A stretch of DNA of 64,000 nucleotides from Stenotrophomonas maltophilia D457. Lineage in GTDB: Bacteria; Pseudomonadota; Gammaproteobacteria; Xanthomonadales; Xanthomonadaceae. A model generated the notes under the pieces. The model saw nothing but the letters and a program-made list of their open reading frames with translations. It did not search any database and was not told where the DNA came from. The stretch lies in contig NC_017671.1 in NCBI RefSeq assembly GCF_000284595.1, forward strand, positions 331,001-395,000, written 5' to 3'. This document shows positions 53,763-62,666 of the stretch, piece by piece. Every line of letters starts with the position of its first letter. Position 1 is the first letter of the stretch. The position numbers and the translations under genes were made by a program.

Positions 53763-55472
53763 TCAGCGCAGTCCCAGGCTCAGGTGATCGGCGATCGGGC
53801 CGAGTACCAGCGCCGGCATGAACTGCAGCACGGTCAGGATGACGATCACCGAGACCAGGGTCAGGGCGAAGGTCGGGGTTTCGATCTGCAGGCTGCCGGC
53901 AGACTCCGGCGCCTGGCGCTTGGCGGCCAGCTGTGCGGCCACCACCAGCGGAATGATCAGCAGCGGGAAGCGGCCCAGCAGCAGTACCAGCGAGCAGCTC
54001 AGGTTCCACCACAGCGTGGCGTCACCCAGTCCTTCGAAGCCCGAACCGTTGTTGGCGTAGGCCGAGACATACTCGTAGAACACCTGGCTGATGCCATGGA
54101 AGCCGGGGTTGGAGGTGCCGGCCAGGCCGGGCACGGCCAGGGTGATCGCAGTGAACACCAGCAGGGTGATCGGCTGCAGCAGCACCAGCAGGGCCAGCAG
54201 GCGCACCTGGGGCGTCTCCAGCTTGCGGCCGAACAGTTCCGGCGTGCGCCCGGTCATCAACCCGGCCAGGAACACACCCAGCAGCAGATAGACGATGAAC
54301 TGCTGCAGGCCACAGCCGATGCCGCCCCAGATCGCGCTGACCAGCATGTTGACCATCGCGATGCCACCGCTCAGCGGCGCCAGCGAATCGTGCATGCCGT
54401 TCACCGAGCCATTGGAGACCTGGGTAGTCACCGCCGCCCACAGCGCCGTGCCGTCGGCGCCGAAGCGCACCTCCTTGCCTTCCATCAGCAGCGGGGTGGC
54501 GGCGCTGGCGCTATGCCCTTCGCTCCACATCATCGCGCCGGTGGAAAGCAGCGACATGCCCAGCATGCAGCTGAACACCAGGGCGCCGAAGCGACGCCGG
54601 CCGGTGAACGCGCCGATCATGAAGATCACCGCCATCGGCACCAGCAGGATGCCGACGATTTCCAGCGCGTTCGACAGCGGGGTCGGGTTCTCCAGCGGGA
54701 AGCTGCTGTTCGGGCCGTACCAGCCGCCACCGTTGGCGCCAAGCTGCTTGGCCGCGACCATCGCCGCCACCGGGCCCAGCGGCAGCTTCTGTCCGGTCAT
54801 GCCGGCGCTGGCATCGATCGGCGTGGCCTGCGGGCCACCGGCCATCGTCGACGGCACACCCTGGCTGGTCAGCAGCAGGGTCCACACCAGGCACAGCGGC
54901 AACAGGAAACGCACGCACAGGCGCACCACGTCCACGTAGTAGTTGCCTACCGCCACCTGGCGGTCATCGCCGGCACCGGTGGCCGCCGCAGCCTGCGGCG
55001 CACGCGAGAACAACGCGCGCAGCGTCGCCACCGCCAGCGCCAGGCCCATCATCGGCGTCACCACCTGCAGGCCGGTGATGCCGGTCATCTGCGAGAGGTA
55101 GGACAGCTGCGCCTGGCCCGAATAGTGCTGCTGGTTGGTGTTGGTCAGGAACGAGATCATCGTGTGCAGCGCGGTGTCCCAGCGCATGTTCGGGATCTGG
55201 TCCGGGTTCAGTGGCAACCAGGCCTGGGTCATGAACACCGCCTGGGTCAACACAGCGACCACCACGTTGCTCAGCACGAAGGCCAGCACGTAGCCGCGCC
55301 AGGACATCGCGCGCGAGGGATCGACGCCGAACACCTTGTACAACGGCTTTTCGATCCAGTTGAACAGCACGTCGACCTTCATCGGCGTGCCGCGCATCAC
55401 GCGGGCCAGGTACAGGCCCAGCGGCCACGCCAGCAGCAGGCTGGCGGCAAGAATGACAAGCATCTCAGTCAT
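53763..55472 (-). CDS. kdpA: Potassium-transporting ATPase KdpA subunit
   Basis: 569 residues from ATG 55472, with GGAG eight bases upstream. Ten hydrophobic segments with the four selectivity-filter-like repeats of the SKT family; [20 protein letters not shown] and [20 protein letters not shown] are conserved KdpA stretches. It forms the high-affinity potassium pore in the inner membrane. A longer frame upstream overlaps kdpF and is not used. Confidence 0.97.
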   Translation of the reverse strand: MTEMLVILAASLLLAWPLGLYLARVMRGTPMKVDVLFNWIEKPLYKVFGVDPSRAMSWRGYVLAFVLSNVVVAVLTQAVFMTQAWLPLNPDQIPNMRWDTALHTMISFLTNTNQQHYSGQAQLSYLSQMTGITGLQVVTPMMGLALAVATLRALFSRAPQAAAATGAGDDRQVAVGNYYVDVVRLCVRFLLPLCLVWTLLLTSQGVPSTMAGGPQATPIDASAGMTGQKLPLGPVAAMVAAKQLGANGGGWYGPNSSFPLENPTPLSNALEIVGILLVPMAVIFMIGAFTGRRRFGALVFSCMLGMSLLSTGAMMWSEGHSASAATPLLMEGKEVRFGADGTALWAAVTTQVSNGSVNGMHDSLAPLSGGIAMVNMLVSAIWGGIGCGLQQFIVYLLLGVFLAGLMTGRTPELFGRKLETPQVRLLALLVLLQPITLLVFTAITLAVPGLAGTSNPGFHGISQVFYEYVSAYANNGSGFEGLGDATLWWNLSCSLVLLLGRFPLLIIPLVVAAQLAAKRQAPESAGSLQIETPTFALTLVSVIVILTVLQFMPALVLGPIADHLSLGLR

Positions 55473-55483
55473 GGCCGGCTCCG

Positions 55484-55576
55484 TTAGAACGATTCGGGCC
55501 GCAGCACGACATAGAGAAGATAGGCGGCGGCGACCAGCACCAGCACGCCACACAACAAAGACAGCCAGGGGGACAT
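55484..55576 (-). CDS. kdpF: KdpF, small stabilising subunit of the Kdp ATPase
   Basis: A 30-residue peptide from ATG 55576 to TAA 55484-55486: MSPWLSLLCGVLVLVAAAYL, then a second stretch ending VLRPESF. It is one hydrophobic helix with the LRPE-type tail typical of KdpF. It lies 11 bases before kdpA on the same strand, in the place where kdpF is expected. In E. coli KdpF binds at the KdpA/KdpB interface and stabilises the complex. Its small size means it can be missed by gene finders. Confidence 0.9.
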   Translation of the reverse strand: MSPWLSLLCGVLVLVAAAYLLYVVLRPESF

Positions 55577-55720
55577 TTCAATAGCGACCTGGTGGAACCC
55601 CTCCACCTCAGGCCGTCATCGTCGTCCTGCCGCCCATAAACGCACTACGCGCCGGACCGGGCCGACGCGTAAAGAGTGCATAAATTCCGTGGGCCAACCC
55701 GTAACCACGCGCCGCCTGCT

Positions 55721-55790
55721 GTAGAGCCGAGCCCATGCTCGGCTGCCCTTTCCCAAGGTCACGCGGAGCCGAGCGTGGGCCCGCCGCTAC
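55721..55790. repeat. SMAG pair upstream of kdpF
   Basis: A GTAGAGCCGAGC unit (55721-55744) followed by a degenerate inverted unit (55765-55790, GGAGCCGAGCGTGGGCCCGC, CGCTAC). They lie between kdpF and the next gene and could form one hairpin. The kdp promoter must be within 55577-55720; GAATTTATGCA on the minus strand near 55675-55685 is a candidate -10 area. Confidence 0.75.
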
Positions 55791-55797
55791 AGGCGAA

Positions 55798-56460
55798 TCA
55801 CGGCGCCTGGCTCGCCTGCGCCACGCCCTTCAGCTCGCGATAGCGCTGCAGCGTGCTGTCGATCTCGGCCTTCAGCGCCTGCTGCTGCTGCAGGAACCCG
55901 GCCTGCAGGCGTTGCTGCGACTGCAGTTGTATATGCCGCTGGCGGATCGCCTCGGCCTGCTTGTCGGCCACCTTGCCACCGGCCAGTTCGCGGTCACCGG
56001 CGGCCGACAGCAGCGCCACCAGCGATTCGCGCAGGCTGGTGACGTTGTACTCGGCGGTCTTCAGGTTGTTGTCCAGCACTTCCTGGCGTTCGGCGAACAC
56101 CCGGCGCAGGTCGTCCTCGCTGCCATAGGTGGACAGCATCGCCTGCTCGGTGCGCTGGCGGGTCTGCTCGGCCATCAGGTCCAGCTGCTGCTGCTGTGCC
56201 ACGGTGCTGGCTGCGGCGCGCTCCTCGTCGGTCAACGCGCGCTGGACCTGCGCATTGCGCAGGCCGCTCTTCGCGTTGAACTCCTCGCGGGCGTGATTGA
56301 CCGCATCGGCCGGCAGCGAATCACTGCAGATCCGCTCCTTGCCCTCGTTCCAGCAGTACAGCTTCTTTTCCACCTTGCCGCCGTCGCGCGACTGCGCCGG
56401 CACGGTGAACGGCACGGCCAGCAGCAGGCCGGCAAAGAGAACAGCAGGAACTCGGGACAT
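55798..56460 (-). CDS. Exported coiled-coil protein, unknown function
   Basis: 220 residues from ATG 56460. Signal peptide MSRVPAVLFAGLLLAVPFTV, cleaved near PAQ. The mature start has KKLYCWNEGKERICSDSLPA, with two Cys in a DUF4124-like pattern (CWNEG and CSDSLP). From about residue 75 it is helical and rich in Gln, Arg and Glu (EERAAASTVAQQQQLDLMAE, RQRHIQLQSQQRLQAGFLQQ), likely a coiled coil. It is periplasmic or membrane-associated. I do not recognise a characterised homologue. It follows pyrE on the same strand with an 18-base gap and may be co-transcribed. Confidence 0.8.
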   Translation of the reverse strand: MSRVPAVLFAGLLLAVPFTVPAQSRDGGKVEKKLYCWNEGKERICSDSLPADAVNHAREEFNAKSGLRNAQVQRALTDEERAAASTVAQQQQLDLMAEQTRQRTEQAMLSTYGSEDDLRRVFAERQEVLDNNLKTAEYNVTSLRESLVALLSAAGDRELAGGKVADKQAEAIRQRHIQLQSQQRLQAGFLQQQQALKAEIDSTLQRYRELKGVAQASQAP

Positions 56461-56478
56461 GACCTTTCCCCTGGTCGG

Positions 56479-57138
56479 TCAGCGGATCGAACGGACGCCG
56501 TACTGGGCCCGGTAGGCTTCCAGCGGCTGCCGGTAACCGACAAGTTCCGGGTTGCCGGAGGCGAAATCAAGCAGATCGGCCAGCGATGCCACGGCGATCA
56601 CCGGAATGCCGGCTTCTTCGGCCACCGACTGTGCCGCCGAGCGACGGTCGGCTTCCGAGGCGATCTCCTGGCGGTCCAGTGCCACCACGATGCCGGCCGG
56701 GGTGCCGCCGGCAGCGCGGATGATGCCCAGCGCTTCGCGGATCGCGGTACCGGCGGTGATCACGTCATCGACGATCAGCACGCGCTTGCCATTCATGTCG
56801 GCGCCGATCAGCTGGCCGCCTTCACCATGGTCCTTGGCTTCCTTGCGGTTGAACGACAGCGGCAGGTCGCGGCCACGCTGGGCCAGCTCGCAGGCCATCG
56901 CGGTGGCCAGCGGAATGCCCTTGTAGGCCGGGCCGAACACCACGTCGTACTTGATCCCGGTGGCATCGATGGCATCGGCGTAGCAGGCGCCGAGCTGCGA
57001 CAGCAGCGAACCGGAGTCGAAACGACCGGCGTTGAAGAAATAGGGGCTCAGCCGGCCGGACTTGAGGGTGAACTGGCCGAAGCGCAGGGCGTCGGCAGTC
57101 AGGGCCAGCTGCAGGAAACGGTGGCGGTGGTCGCTCAT
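56479..57138 (-). CDS. pyrE: Orotate phosphoribosyltransferase
   Basis: 219 residues from ATG 57138 (MSDHRHRFLQLALTADALRF); upstream ATGs at 57153 and 57159 are possible. LKSGRLSPYFFNAGRFDSG is the family's N-terminal block. The PRPP loop VLIVDDVITAGTAI carries the typical acidic pair. FNRKEAKDHGEGG holds the flexible catalytic loop. It makes OMP from orotate and PRPP in pyrimidine synthesis. It is divergent from the exonuclease III gene; this pyrE / ExoIII-family layout is also that of pyrE and crc in Pseudomonas. Confidence 0.95.
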   Translation of the reverse strand: MSDHRHRFLQLALTADALRFGQFTLKSGRLSPYFFNAGRFDSGSLLSQLGACYADAIDATGIKYDVVFGPAYKGIPLATAMACELAQRGRDLPLSFNRKEAKDHGEGGQLIGADMNGKRVLIVDDVITAGTAIREALGIIRAAGGTPAGIVVALDRQEIASEADRRSAAQSVAEEAGIPVIAVASLADLLDFASGNPELVGYRQPLEAYRAQYGVRSIR

Positions 57139-57300
57139 CAAAACTCGATTCATCTTCATTTGGAGCACAAATCCTAATCCAGCTGGGCGTTTTGCGCTCG
57201 TCCAGCGCCATGTGAAAGCCGTCCAGGCCCGGCCTGGCGGACTGCGCAGCCCTGCAGGCAACCGGTATGCTTGCCCGGTTTCCCGCCGCAGGTCCCCCGC

Positions 57301-58101
57301 ATGCGCATCATCAGTTTCAACGCCAATGGCATCCGTTCCGCCGCGACCAAGGGCTTCCTCGACTGGTTCCGTGCCCAGGACGCCGACGTCCTGTGCATCC
57401 AGGAAACCAAGGCCCAGGAAGACCAGCTGACCGACCCGATGTTCCGTCCGGACGGCCACCACTGCTTCTATCGCGATGCCATCACCAAGAAGGGCTACAG
57501 CGGCGTGGCGATCTACAGCAAGCGCGAACCGGACCAGGTCATCACCTCGCTGGGTTGGGCGCCGTTCGACGACGAAGGCCGCTACATCGAGGCGCGCTAC
57601 GGCAATCTCAGCGTGGTTTCCTTCTATATCCCATCGGGCAGCTCGGGCGACCTGCGCCAGGGCTTCAAGTTCGAAGTGATGGAATGGCTGCGGCCGATCC
57701 TCGAAGCGTGGGCGCGCAGCGGCCGCGACTACGTGCTGTGCGGTGACTGGAACATCGTGCGTTCGGCGCTGGACATCAAGAACTGGAAGTCCAACCAGAA
57801 GAACTCCGGCTGCCTGCCGGAGGAGCGCGACTGGCTCAACGCGCTGTGCGCCGACCACGGCCAGGCCACCGATGTCGCCGGCGGCCGTGGGTGGGCCGAT
57901 GCCTACCGCCTGCTCAACCCCACCGGAGAGGACTACACCTGGTGGAGCAACCGCGGCGCCGCCCGTGCCAACAATGTCGGTTGGCGCATCGACTACCAGT
58001 TCATCACCCCGGGCCTGCGTGACCGGCTGCGCAGCTGCTCGATCTACCGCGACGAGCGCTTCTCCGACCACGCCCCGTTCACCGTGGACTACGACCTGTG
58101 A
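57301..58101 (+). CDS. xthA: Exonuclease III family AP endonuclease (probable AmpN)
   Basis: 266 residues from ATG 57301. The EEP-fold catalytic set appears complete: E35 (CIQETKAQ), Y109 (SFYIPSG), D149 and N151 (CGDWNIVR), D231 (WRIDYQF), and D256/H257 (FSDHAPF). It should repair abasic sites in DNA. It closely resembles Pseudomonas Crc, which sits at the same pyrE-linked locus, but Crc has lost several of these residues. Its last codons overlap the GTG start of ampG. In S. maltophilia an ampN-ampG operon is required for L1/L2 beta-lactamase induction; this gene is probably ampN, by position. Confidence 0.88.
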   Translation: MRIISFNANGIRSAATKGFLDWFRAQDADVLCIQETKAQEDQLTDPMFRPDGHHCFYRDAITKKGYSGVAIYSKREPDQVITSLGWAPFDDEGRYIEARYGNLSVVSFYIPSGSSGDLRQGFKFEVMEWLRPILEAWARSGRDYVLCGDWNIVRSALDIKNWKSNQKNSGCLPEERDWLNALCADHGQATDVAGGRGWADAYRLLNPTGEDYTWWSNRGAARANNVGWRIDYQFITPGLRDRLRSCSIYRDERFSDHAPFTVDYDL

Positions 58102-59402
58102 CCGAGGCCGCCACGCCGGTCAGCTACAAGGGCTGGGCCGGCATCAAGCGCGCCTTCGGTACCCCGTCGGCGCTGACCATGGCCATGCTCGGCTTCGGCA
58201 GTGGCCTGCCGTTCCTGCTGATCGCCTCGCAGACCCTGTCCACGCGCCTGCGCGACGTCGGGCTGGACCTGGGCAGCATCGGCCTGATCAGCCTGGCCAG
58301 CTTCTTCTACCTGCTCAAGTTCCTGTGGGCACCGCTGCTGGACCGCTACGCCTTCCCGCTGCTGGGGCGGCTCGGCCGCCGCCGCTCCTGGCTGCTGGTG
58401 TCGCAGGTGCTGGTGCTGGTCGGGCTGGTCGCGCTGGCCTTCGTGCGGCCCGAACAGGGCGTGTGGCCGTTGGTGATGTGGGTGCTGGTGGCGTCGTTCG
58501 CCGGCGCCACCCAGGATTCGGCTGTCGATGCCTACCGCATCGAGATCGCGCCGCAGACCGCCCAGGCGGCGCTGGCCGCCACCTATACGCTGGGCTACCG
58601 GATCGGCCTGATCCTGGCCGGTGCCGGCGCGCTGTACCTGGCCCAGTTCGAAGGCTGGATCGTCGCCTACCTGGCGATGGCCGCGCTGATGCTGCTGCCG
58701 ATCGTCACCACCCTGCTGTGCGCCGAACCGCAGCGCCCGGCCACCGCCGTGCAGCGCCGCATCGATATTGCCGAAGCGTTCGTCCAGCCCATCTCCAGCT
58801 TCTTCAGCCGCAATGGCGTGGCACTGGCGCTGGTGCTGCTGGCCTTCGTCGGCCTGTTCAAGTTCCCCGACCAGGTGATCGGAGTGATGGCCGGGCCGTT
58901 CTATCTCGACTCGGGGTTCGACAAGGCCGACATCGCCACCGTCTCCAAGCTGTTCGGTGTGTGGATGGGCATCGGCGGCGCGTTCCTTGGCGGCATCGCG
59001 GTGGCTGCGTTCGGCTTCCGCCGCATGCTGCTGGTGGCCGCGCTGGGCGTGGCGCTGTCCAACCTGGCCTTCCTGCTGATGGCGCACAATCCGGGCAAGC
59101 TGTGGGCGTTCTACGCCGCGCTCAGTGCCGACAACCTGTTCCAGGGCTTTGCCGGCACCGTGCTGGTGGCCTTCATGTCGTCGCTGACCGACCGCAACTT
59201 CACCGCCACCCAGTACGCATTGCTGGTCTCGCTGGCCAACCTGCCGGGCAAGTTCGTCGGTGGCGTCTCCGGCTACATCGTCGAAGCCACGTCCTACAGC
59301 ACGTTCTTCATCCTCAGCTCGATCACCGTGGTGCCAACCCTGCTGCTGCTGGCGTGGCTGTGGCCGCGGATCGCCGATCGCGGGCCGCCGCCGGTCGCCT
59401 GA
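58098..59402 (+). CDS. ampG: AmpG muropeptide permease
   Basis: 434 residues from GTG 58098, overlapping the stop of the exonuclease gene. Twelve helices of the MFS AmpG branch are seen: LTMAMLGFGSGLPFLLIASQ, LASFFYLLKFLWAPLLDRYA, FAGATQDSAVDAYRIEIA, SADNLFQGFAGTVLVAFMSS. It imports anhydromuropeptides from the periplasm for cell-wall recycling and supplies the inducer of AmpR-type regulators. In S. maltophilia it is needed for induction of the L1 and L2 beta-lactamases. The genes anmK and an M23 peptidase lie just downstream on the other strand. Confidence 0.94.
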   Translation: MTEAATPVSYKGWAGIKRAFGTPSALTMAMLGFGSGLPFLLIASQTLSTRLRDVGLDLGSIGLISLASFFYLLKFLWAPLLDRYAFPLLGRLGRRRSWLLVSQVLVLVGLVALAFVRPEQGVWPLVMWVLVASFAGATQDSAVDAYRIEIAPQTAQAALAATYTLGYRIGLILAGAGALYLAQFEGWIVAYLAMAALMLLPIVTTLLCAEPQRPATAVQRRIDIAEAFVQPISSFFSRNGVALALVLLAFVGLFKFPDQVIGVMAGPFYLDSGFDKADIATVSKLFGVWMGIGGAFLGGIAVAAFGFRRMLLVAALGVALSNLAFLLMAHNPGKLWAFYAALSADNLFQGFAGTVLVAFMSSLTDRNFTATQYALLVSLANLPGKFVGGVSGYIVEATSYSTFFILSSITVVPTLLLLAWLWPRIADRGPPPVA

Positions 59403-59480
59403 TTGCCTGCCCGCCCGGACTGCGGGATCATCGCCCCCGACGCGCCGAGGGGGCGGTGCCTTGCGAACGGGGAAGTGAGC

Positions 59481-59711
59481 ATGGCCGACGTTGTGCTGCG
59501 GGACCTGGACCCGCTGCTGCTGGAACGCATCCGACGGGTCGCGGTCGCCCGCGGCTGGACCCACGAACAGACCTGCGCCGCCTTGCTGGAGCAGGGGCTG
59601 TTCAGCAGTGAACTGGAGGTCCGCTCCGGCTTCGGCGATCCCGAAGTGGACGCCCTCTCCGCCGCGATTGCCGCCCTGCAGGCCCTGCCGGCAGGGCAGG
59701 GCTTCGATTAG
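59481..59711 (+). CDS. Small protein with ribbon-helix-helix-like N-terminus
   Basis: 76 residues from ATG 59481, with GGGGAAG upstream. The start ADVVLRDLDPLLLERIRRVA, then GWTHEQTCAALLEQGLF, resembles the beta-alpha-alpha pattern of FitA/Arc-type ribbon-helix-helix DNA binders. The second half is acidic and Ala-rich. No toxin partner is present, so it is not called an antitoxin. It may be a small regulator or simply a conserved xanthomonad protein; the family is not recognised. It begins 79 bases after ampG and could be on the same transcript. A SMAG unit begins 8 bases after its stop. Confidence 0.65.
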   Translation: MADVVLRDLDPLLLERIRRVAVARGWTHEQTCAALLEQGLFSSELEVRSGFGDPEVDALSAAIAALQALPAGQGFD

Positions 59712-59718
59712 CGCCTTT

Positions 59719-59801
59719 GTAGAGCCGAGCCATGCTCGGCTGCTCTTGGCCCGGCCCGGCCCGGCCCGGCCCGCGCTAAGCCGAGCAGGGCTCGGCTCTA
59801 C
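59719..59801. repeat. SMAG pair around a (GGCCC)5 simple repeat
   Basis: A GTAGAGCCGAGC unit (59719-59741) and its inverted partner (59779-59801) flank five perfect GGCCC repeats at 59748-59772. The two SMAG units can pair into a long hairpin with the simple repeat in the loop. Confidence 0.85.
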
Positions 59802-59832
59802 AACGGCGCCTCACCTGCGCGGACGGCCCACC

Positions 59833-60960
59833 TCACGCCAGGTGGATCGCCCCCAGGATCCGCGGGCCCGTTGCCCCGGTCACGCTCGGCAGGTTGCCCG
59901 CCAGCCCGTCCATCGTCCGCTGCGCCAGCCAGGCGAAACCCATCGCCTCCACGTACTCCGGGTCCAGCCCATGCACCGCGCTGGACTCAACCTGCACCTC
60001 CGGCAGCCGCGCCGCCAGCCGCTTCATCAGCTGCCGGTTGCGCACACCGCCGCCACAGACCAGCAGGCGCCGGGTCTGCGGCTGCTGCGCCAGCAACGCA
60101 TCGGCCACGGTCGCCACGGTCAGCTCCAGCAGGGTGGCCTGCACATCGGCAGCGGCGTACTCGCCTTCCCCCATGTGGGCTTCGGCCCAGGACAGGTGAA
60201 ACTGTTCGCGCCCGGTGCTCTTCGGCGGCGGCAGCGCGAACCACGGGTCCGAACGCCAGGCGGCCAGCAGGCCCTCGTCCAACGTGCCACTGGCAGCGTA
60301 AGCGCCATCGGCATCGAAGGTGCGGCCGGTATGGCGCTGGCACCAGGCGTCCATCAGCGCATTGGCCGGGCCGGTATCGAAGCCACGCACCGCGCCTTCG
60401 CGCGGGATCAGGGTCAGATTGGCGATGCCGCCCAGGTTGAGCACCGCGCGGTCTTCGTCGGCGGTGCCCAGCATGCCCAGGTGGAAGGCCGGCATCAGCG
60501 GCGCACCGTGGCCCCCGGCCGCCACGTCGCGGCGGCGGAAGTCGGATACCGTCGTGATCCCGGTCAGTTCGGCAATGCGGTTGCCGTCGCCCAGCTGCAC
60601 GGTGAACGCCGGGTCGGCCAGCGGGCGGTGGCGCACGGTCTGGCCGTGCGAGCCGATCGCGCGCACCTGGCTGCGGTCCACGCCGGCCTCGGCCAGCAGT
60701 TGATTGGCGGCCCCGGCGAAGTTGATCGCGATCCGCGCGTCCAGTTCGCCCAGTTCCTCCAGCGACTCCAGCGGGCCACCTTCGCCCAGCGCCACCAGCC
60801 GCGCGCGCAGCACCGGCTCCCAGCGGGCGGTCAGGCCGTGCACGAAGCGGCAGCCACCGCCGGCGGGGAACTGCACCAGCGCGGCATCGATGCCATCGGC
60901 GCTGGTGCCCGACATCAGGCCAAGGTACAGGGGGGCGTCAGCGTCGGCAGTCGTGTTCAT
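59833..60960 (-). CDS. anmK: Anhydro-N-acetylmuramic acid kinase
   Basis: 375 residues from ATG 60960. The sugar-kinase/Hsp70 fold is seen in [20 protein letters not shown] near residue 12, [23 protein letters not shown] and [11 protein letters not shown]. AnmK phosphorylates anhydro-MurNAc released by AmpG-imported muropeptides, giving MurNAc-6-P for recycling. The longer frame start at 60987 lies inside the terminator of the M23 gene and is rejected. It is on the same strand as the M23 peptidase gene but separated from it by a terminator, so it needs its own start signal. Confidence 0.94.
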   Translation of the reverse strand: MNTTADADAPLYLGLMSGTSADGIDAALVQFPAGGGCRFVHGLTARWEPVLRARLVALGEGGPLESLEELGELDARIAINFAGAANQLLAEAGVDRSQVRAIGSHGQTVRHRPLADPAFTVQLGDGNRIAELTGITTVSDFRRRDVAAGGHGAPLMPAFHLGMLGTADEDRAVLNLGGIANLTLIPREGAVRGFDTGPANALMDAWCQRHTGRTFDADGAYAASGTLDEGLLAAWRSDPWFALPPPKSTGREQFHLSWAEAHMGEGEYAAADVQATLLELTVATVADALLAQQPQTRRLLVCGGGVRNRQLMKRLAARLPEVQVESSAVHGLDPEYVEAMGFAWLAQRTMDGLAGNLPSVTGATGPRILGAIHLA

Positions 60961-60969
60961 GGCAGGCAT

Positions 60970-61007
60970 AAAAAAAGGACGCGGCAAGCTTGGGCTGCCG
61001 CGTCCTT
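60970..61007 (-). terminator. Rho-independent terminator of the M23 peptidase gene
   Basis: 12-bp stem AAGGACGCGGCA / TGCCGCGTCCTT (60975-60986 with 60996-61007), followed on the minus strand by seven T (complement of 60970-60976). It lies between the M23 gene stop and the anmK start. Confidence 0.88.
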
Positions 61008-61026
61008 CTTCGTCAACGCAAGACGC

Positions 61027-62499
61027 TCAGCCGCGCTTGCGGCCGGTCGCCTGCTTGTCCTTGGCGCTGGCCACCTCGGGCGCAGCCTCGTCGCGGCTGG
61101 TCGGTGCCGGGCTGGCGTCGGCGTAGATCAGCTTCTCCATGCCCTGGATGCGCGCCATCGCCGGCGCGGTCTGCGCGCGGAAGGCGACCAGCTCGGCGCC
61201 CTTCAGCGGTTCCGGCGGCGGCATGGTCACGGTCAGCGGGTTGCGGTGCTCGCCGTTGACGCGGAATTCGTAGTGCAGGTGCGGGCCGGTCGCCAGGCCG
61301 GTCGAGCCGACATAGCCGATCACCGTGCCCTGGGCCACGCGCTGGCCGGTCTTGATGTTCGCAAAGCGCGACATGTGGCCGTACAGGGTGGTGTGGCCGC
61401 GGCCATGGTCGAGGATCACCACGTTGCCGTAGCCGCGCTGCACGCCGGCGAACTGCACGCGGGCATCGCCCGCGGCCATGATCGGAGTGCCGGTGCGCGC
61501 GGCGTAGTCCACGCCCTTGTGCATGCGCATCTTGCCCAGCACCGGGTGCTTGCGTGCGCCGAAGGTCGAACTCAGCCGCGCGAACGGGATCGGCATGCGG
61601 ATGAAGCTCTTCTTCAGCGAACGGCCGTTGATGTCGTAGTACTCGGACTTGCCGTTGCGGTCGAAGCGGAAGCCGGAATAGGTCTTGCCACCGGTGGTGA
61701 AGGTCGCCGCCAGGATCTTGCTGGTGTCCACCTTCTCGCCTTCGCGCCAGGTTTCATCCATCACCACGCTGAAGCGGTCGCCCGGCTGCAGGTCCTTGGA
61801 GAAGTCGATGTCGTACTTGAAGATGTCGTCGGTCATCGTCGCGATCGCCGACGGCGACAGCCCGGCCCGTCGGGCCGCGGCATACAGCGAACTGGTGATC
61901 TCGCCGCTGGTGACCACGGTGCGCGTGGAGGACTCGCGCTTGGTCACTTTCTCCTTGATGTCATCGCCGGCCAGGCTCAGTTCCACGCGGTTGTCGGCAT
62001 CGCGGTCGAAACGGATGCTGCGCAGGTCGCCGGACAGCGGCATGTCGAAGGCGATCTCGGCACCCGGGCGCAGCTTGGTCAACGCCTCACGCGCGCCGGG
62101 GTGGTCCAGCACCCGGTGCAGGGTGGTGGCCGGAATGCCAGCCTTGTCGAACAGGTCGCTCAGGGTCTGGCCACGCTGCACGCGCAGCACCTGCCAGCTG
62201 TCACCCGGCACCTGCTGCTGGCGGGCCATGGTCAGCGGCGGCAACGGCAGCGCCAGGCTGGTGTGGCTGTCGGCGTAAGGCGCATCGATGGTGTGCGAGA
62301 AACCGGGGACGATCGTCGCCACCAGGGCGCCGATGGTCGCAAACAGGCTGGCATGCATCCAATGGCGGCGGGTCCAGCGCTCATTGAAGGCGGCGGGAAG
62401 ATGTTGCCTGAGCTTCCGATGCAGGGTGTTGTCGTGCAGGACGTGGAGGCGTTCCTGGAAGCGCTGCTTGCGTGCGCGCCCTTGTTCGGAATTGTGCAT
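61027..62499 (-). CDS. M23-family peptidoglycan endopeptidase, MepM-like
   Basis: 490 residues from ATG 62499. A basic head (to about 48) is followed by one helix ([19 protein letters not shown]). A LysM-like/OapA segment is at 100-155 ([20 protein letters not shown]), then a second Csd3-like domain. The M23 domain follows, with zinc ligands H327 and D331 (HKGVDYAAR) and H409 in PHLHYEF, plus H375 in YGHMSRF. It should cut peptide cross-links to allow cell-wall growth. The C-terminal 50 residues are charged. It is divergent from tyrS across 167 bases, and ends in a strong terminator. Confidence 0.9.
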   Translation of the reverse strand: MHNSEQGRARKQRFQERLHVLHDNTLHRKLRQHLPAAFNERWTRRHWMHASLFATIGALVATIVPGFSHTIDAPYADSHTSLALPLPPLTMARQQQVPGDSWQVLRVQRGQTLSDLFDKAGIPATTLHRVLDHPGAREALTKLRPGAEIAFDMPLSGDLRSIRFDRDADNRVELSLAGDDIKEKVTKRESSTRTVVTSGEITSSLYAAARRAGLSPSAIATMTDDIFKYDIDFSKDLQPGDRFSVVMDETWREGEKVDTSKILAATFTTGGKTYSGFRFDRNGKSEYYDINGRSLKKSFIRMPIPFARLSSTFGARKHPVLGKMRMHKGVDYAARTGTPIMAAGDARVQFAGVQRGYGNVVILDHGRGHTTLYGHMSRFANIKTGQRVAQGTVIGYVGSTGLATGPHLHYEFRVNGEHRNPLTVTMPPPEPLKGAELVAFRAQTAPAMARIQGMEKLIYADASPAPTSRDEAAPEVASAKDKQATGRKRG

Positions 62500-62666
62500 C
62501 GGCGGTTTTTTCCTGGCGGCCTGGGAGTGCGGGCCTGATCGCCGGTTACCATAGACACCTGAGAAAACCGCGTCAAACCCTTGTGCCCATTGGCTTTTGT
62601 GAAGCCAATCGGGTTAACTTCGCTTTAACACCCCACACAAGAATCGGCGTTGCCGGGAGTAGTCAC

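Noticed and set aside
52800-55487. 895-residue plus-strand open frame
   Set aside because: Antisense to kdpB and kdpA; contains Gln- and His-rich non-protein-like sequence.
59481-59711. Toxin-antitoxin antitoxin
   Set aside because: No PIN-domain or RelE-like partner lies next to it; the fold call itself is weak.
59491-62538. 1015-residue plus-strand open frame
   Set aside because: Runs over the small RHH-like gene in another frame, then opposite anmK and the M23 peptidase gene; no start signal or domains.
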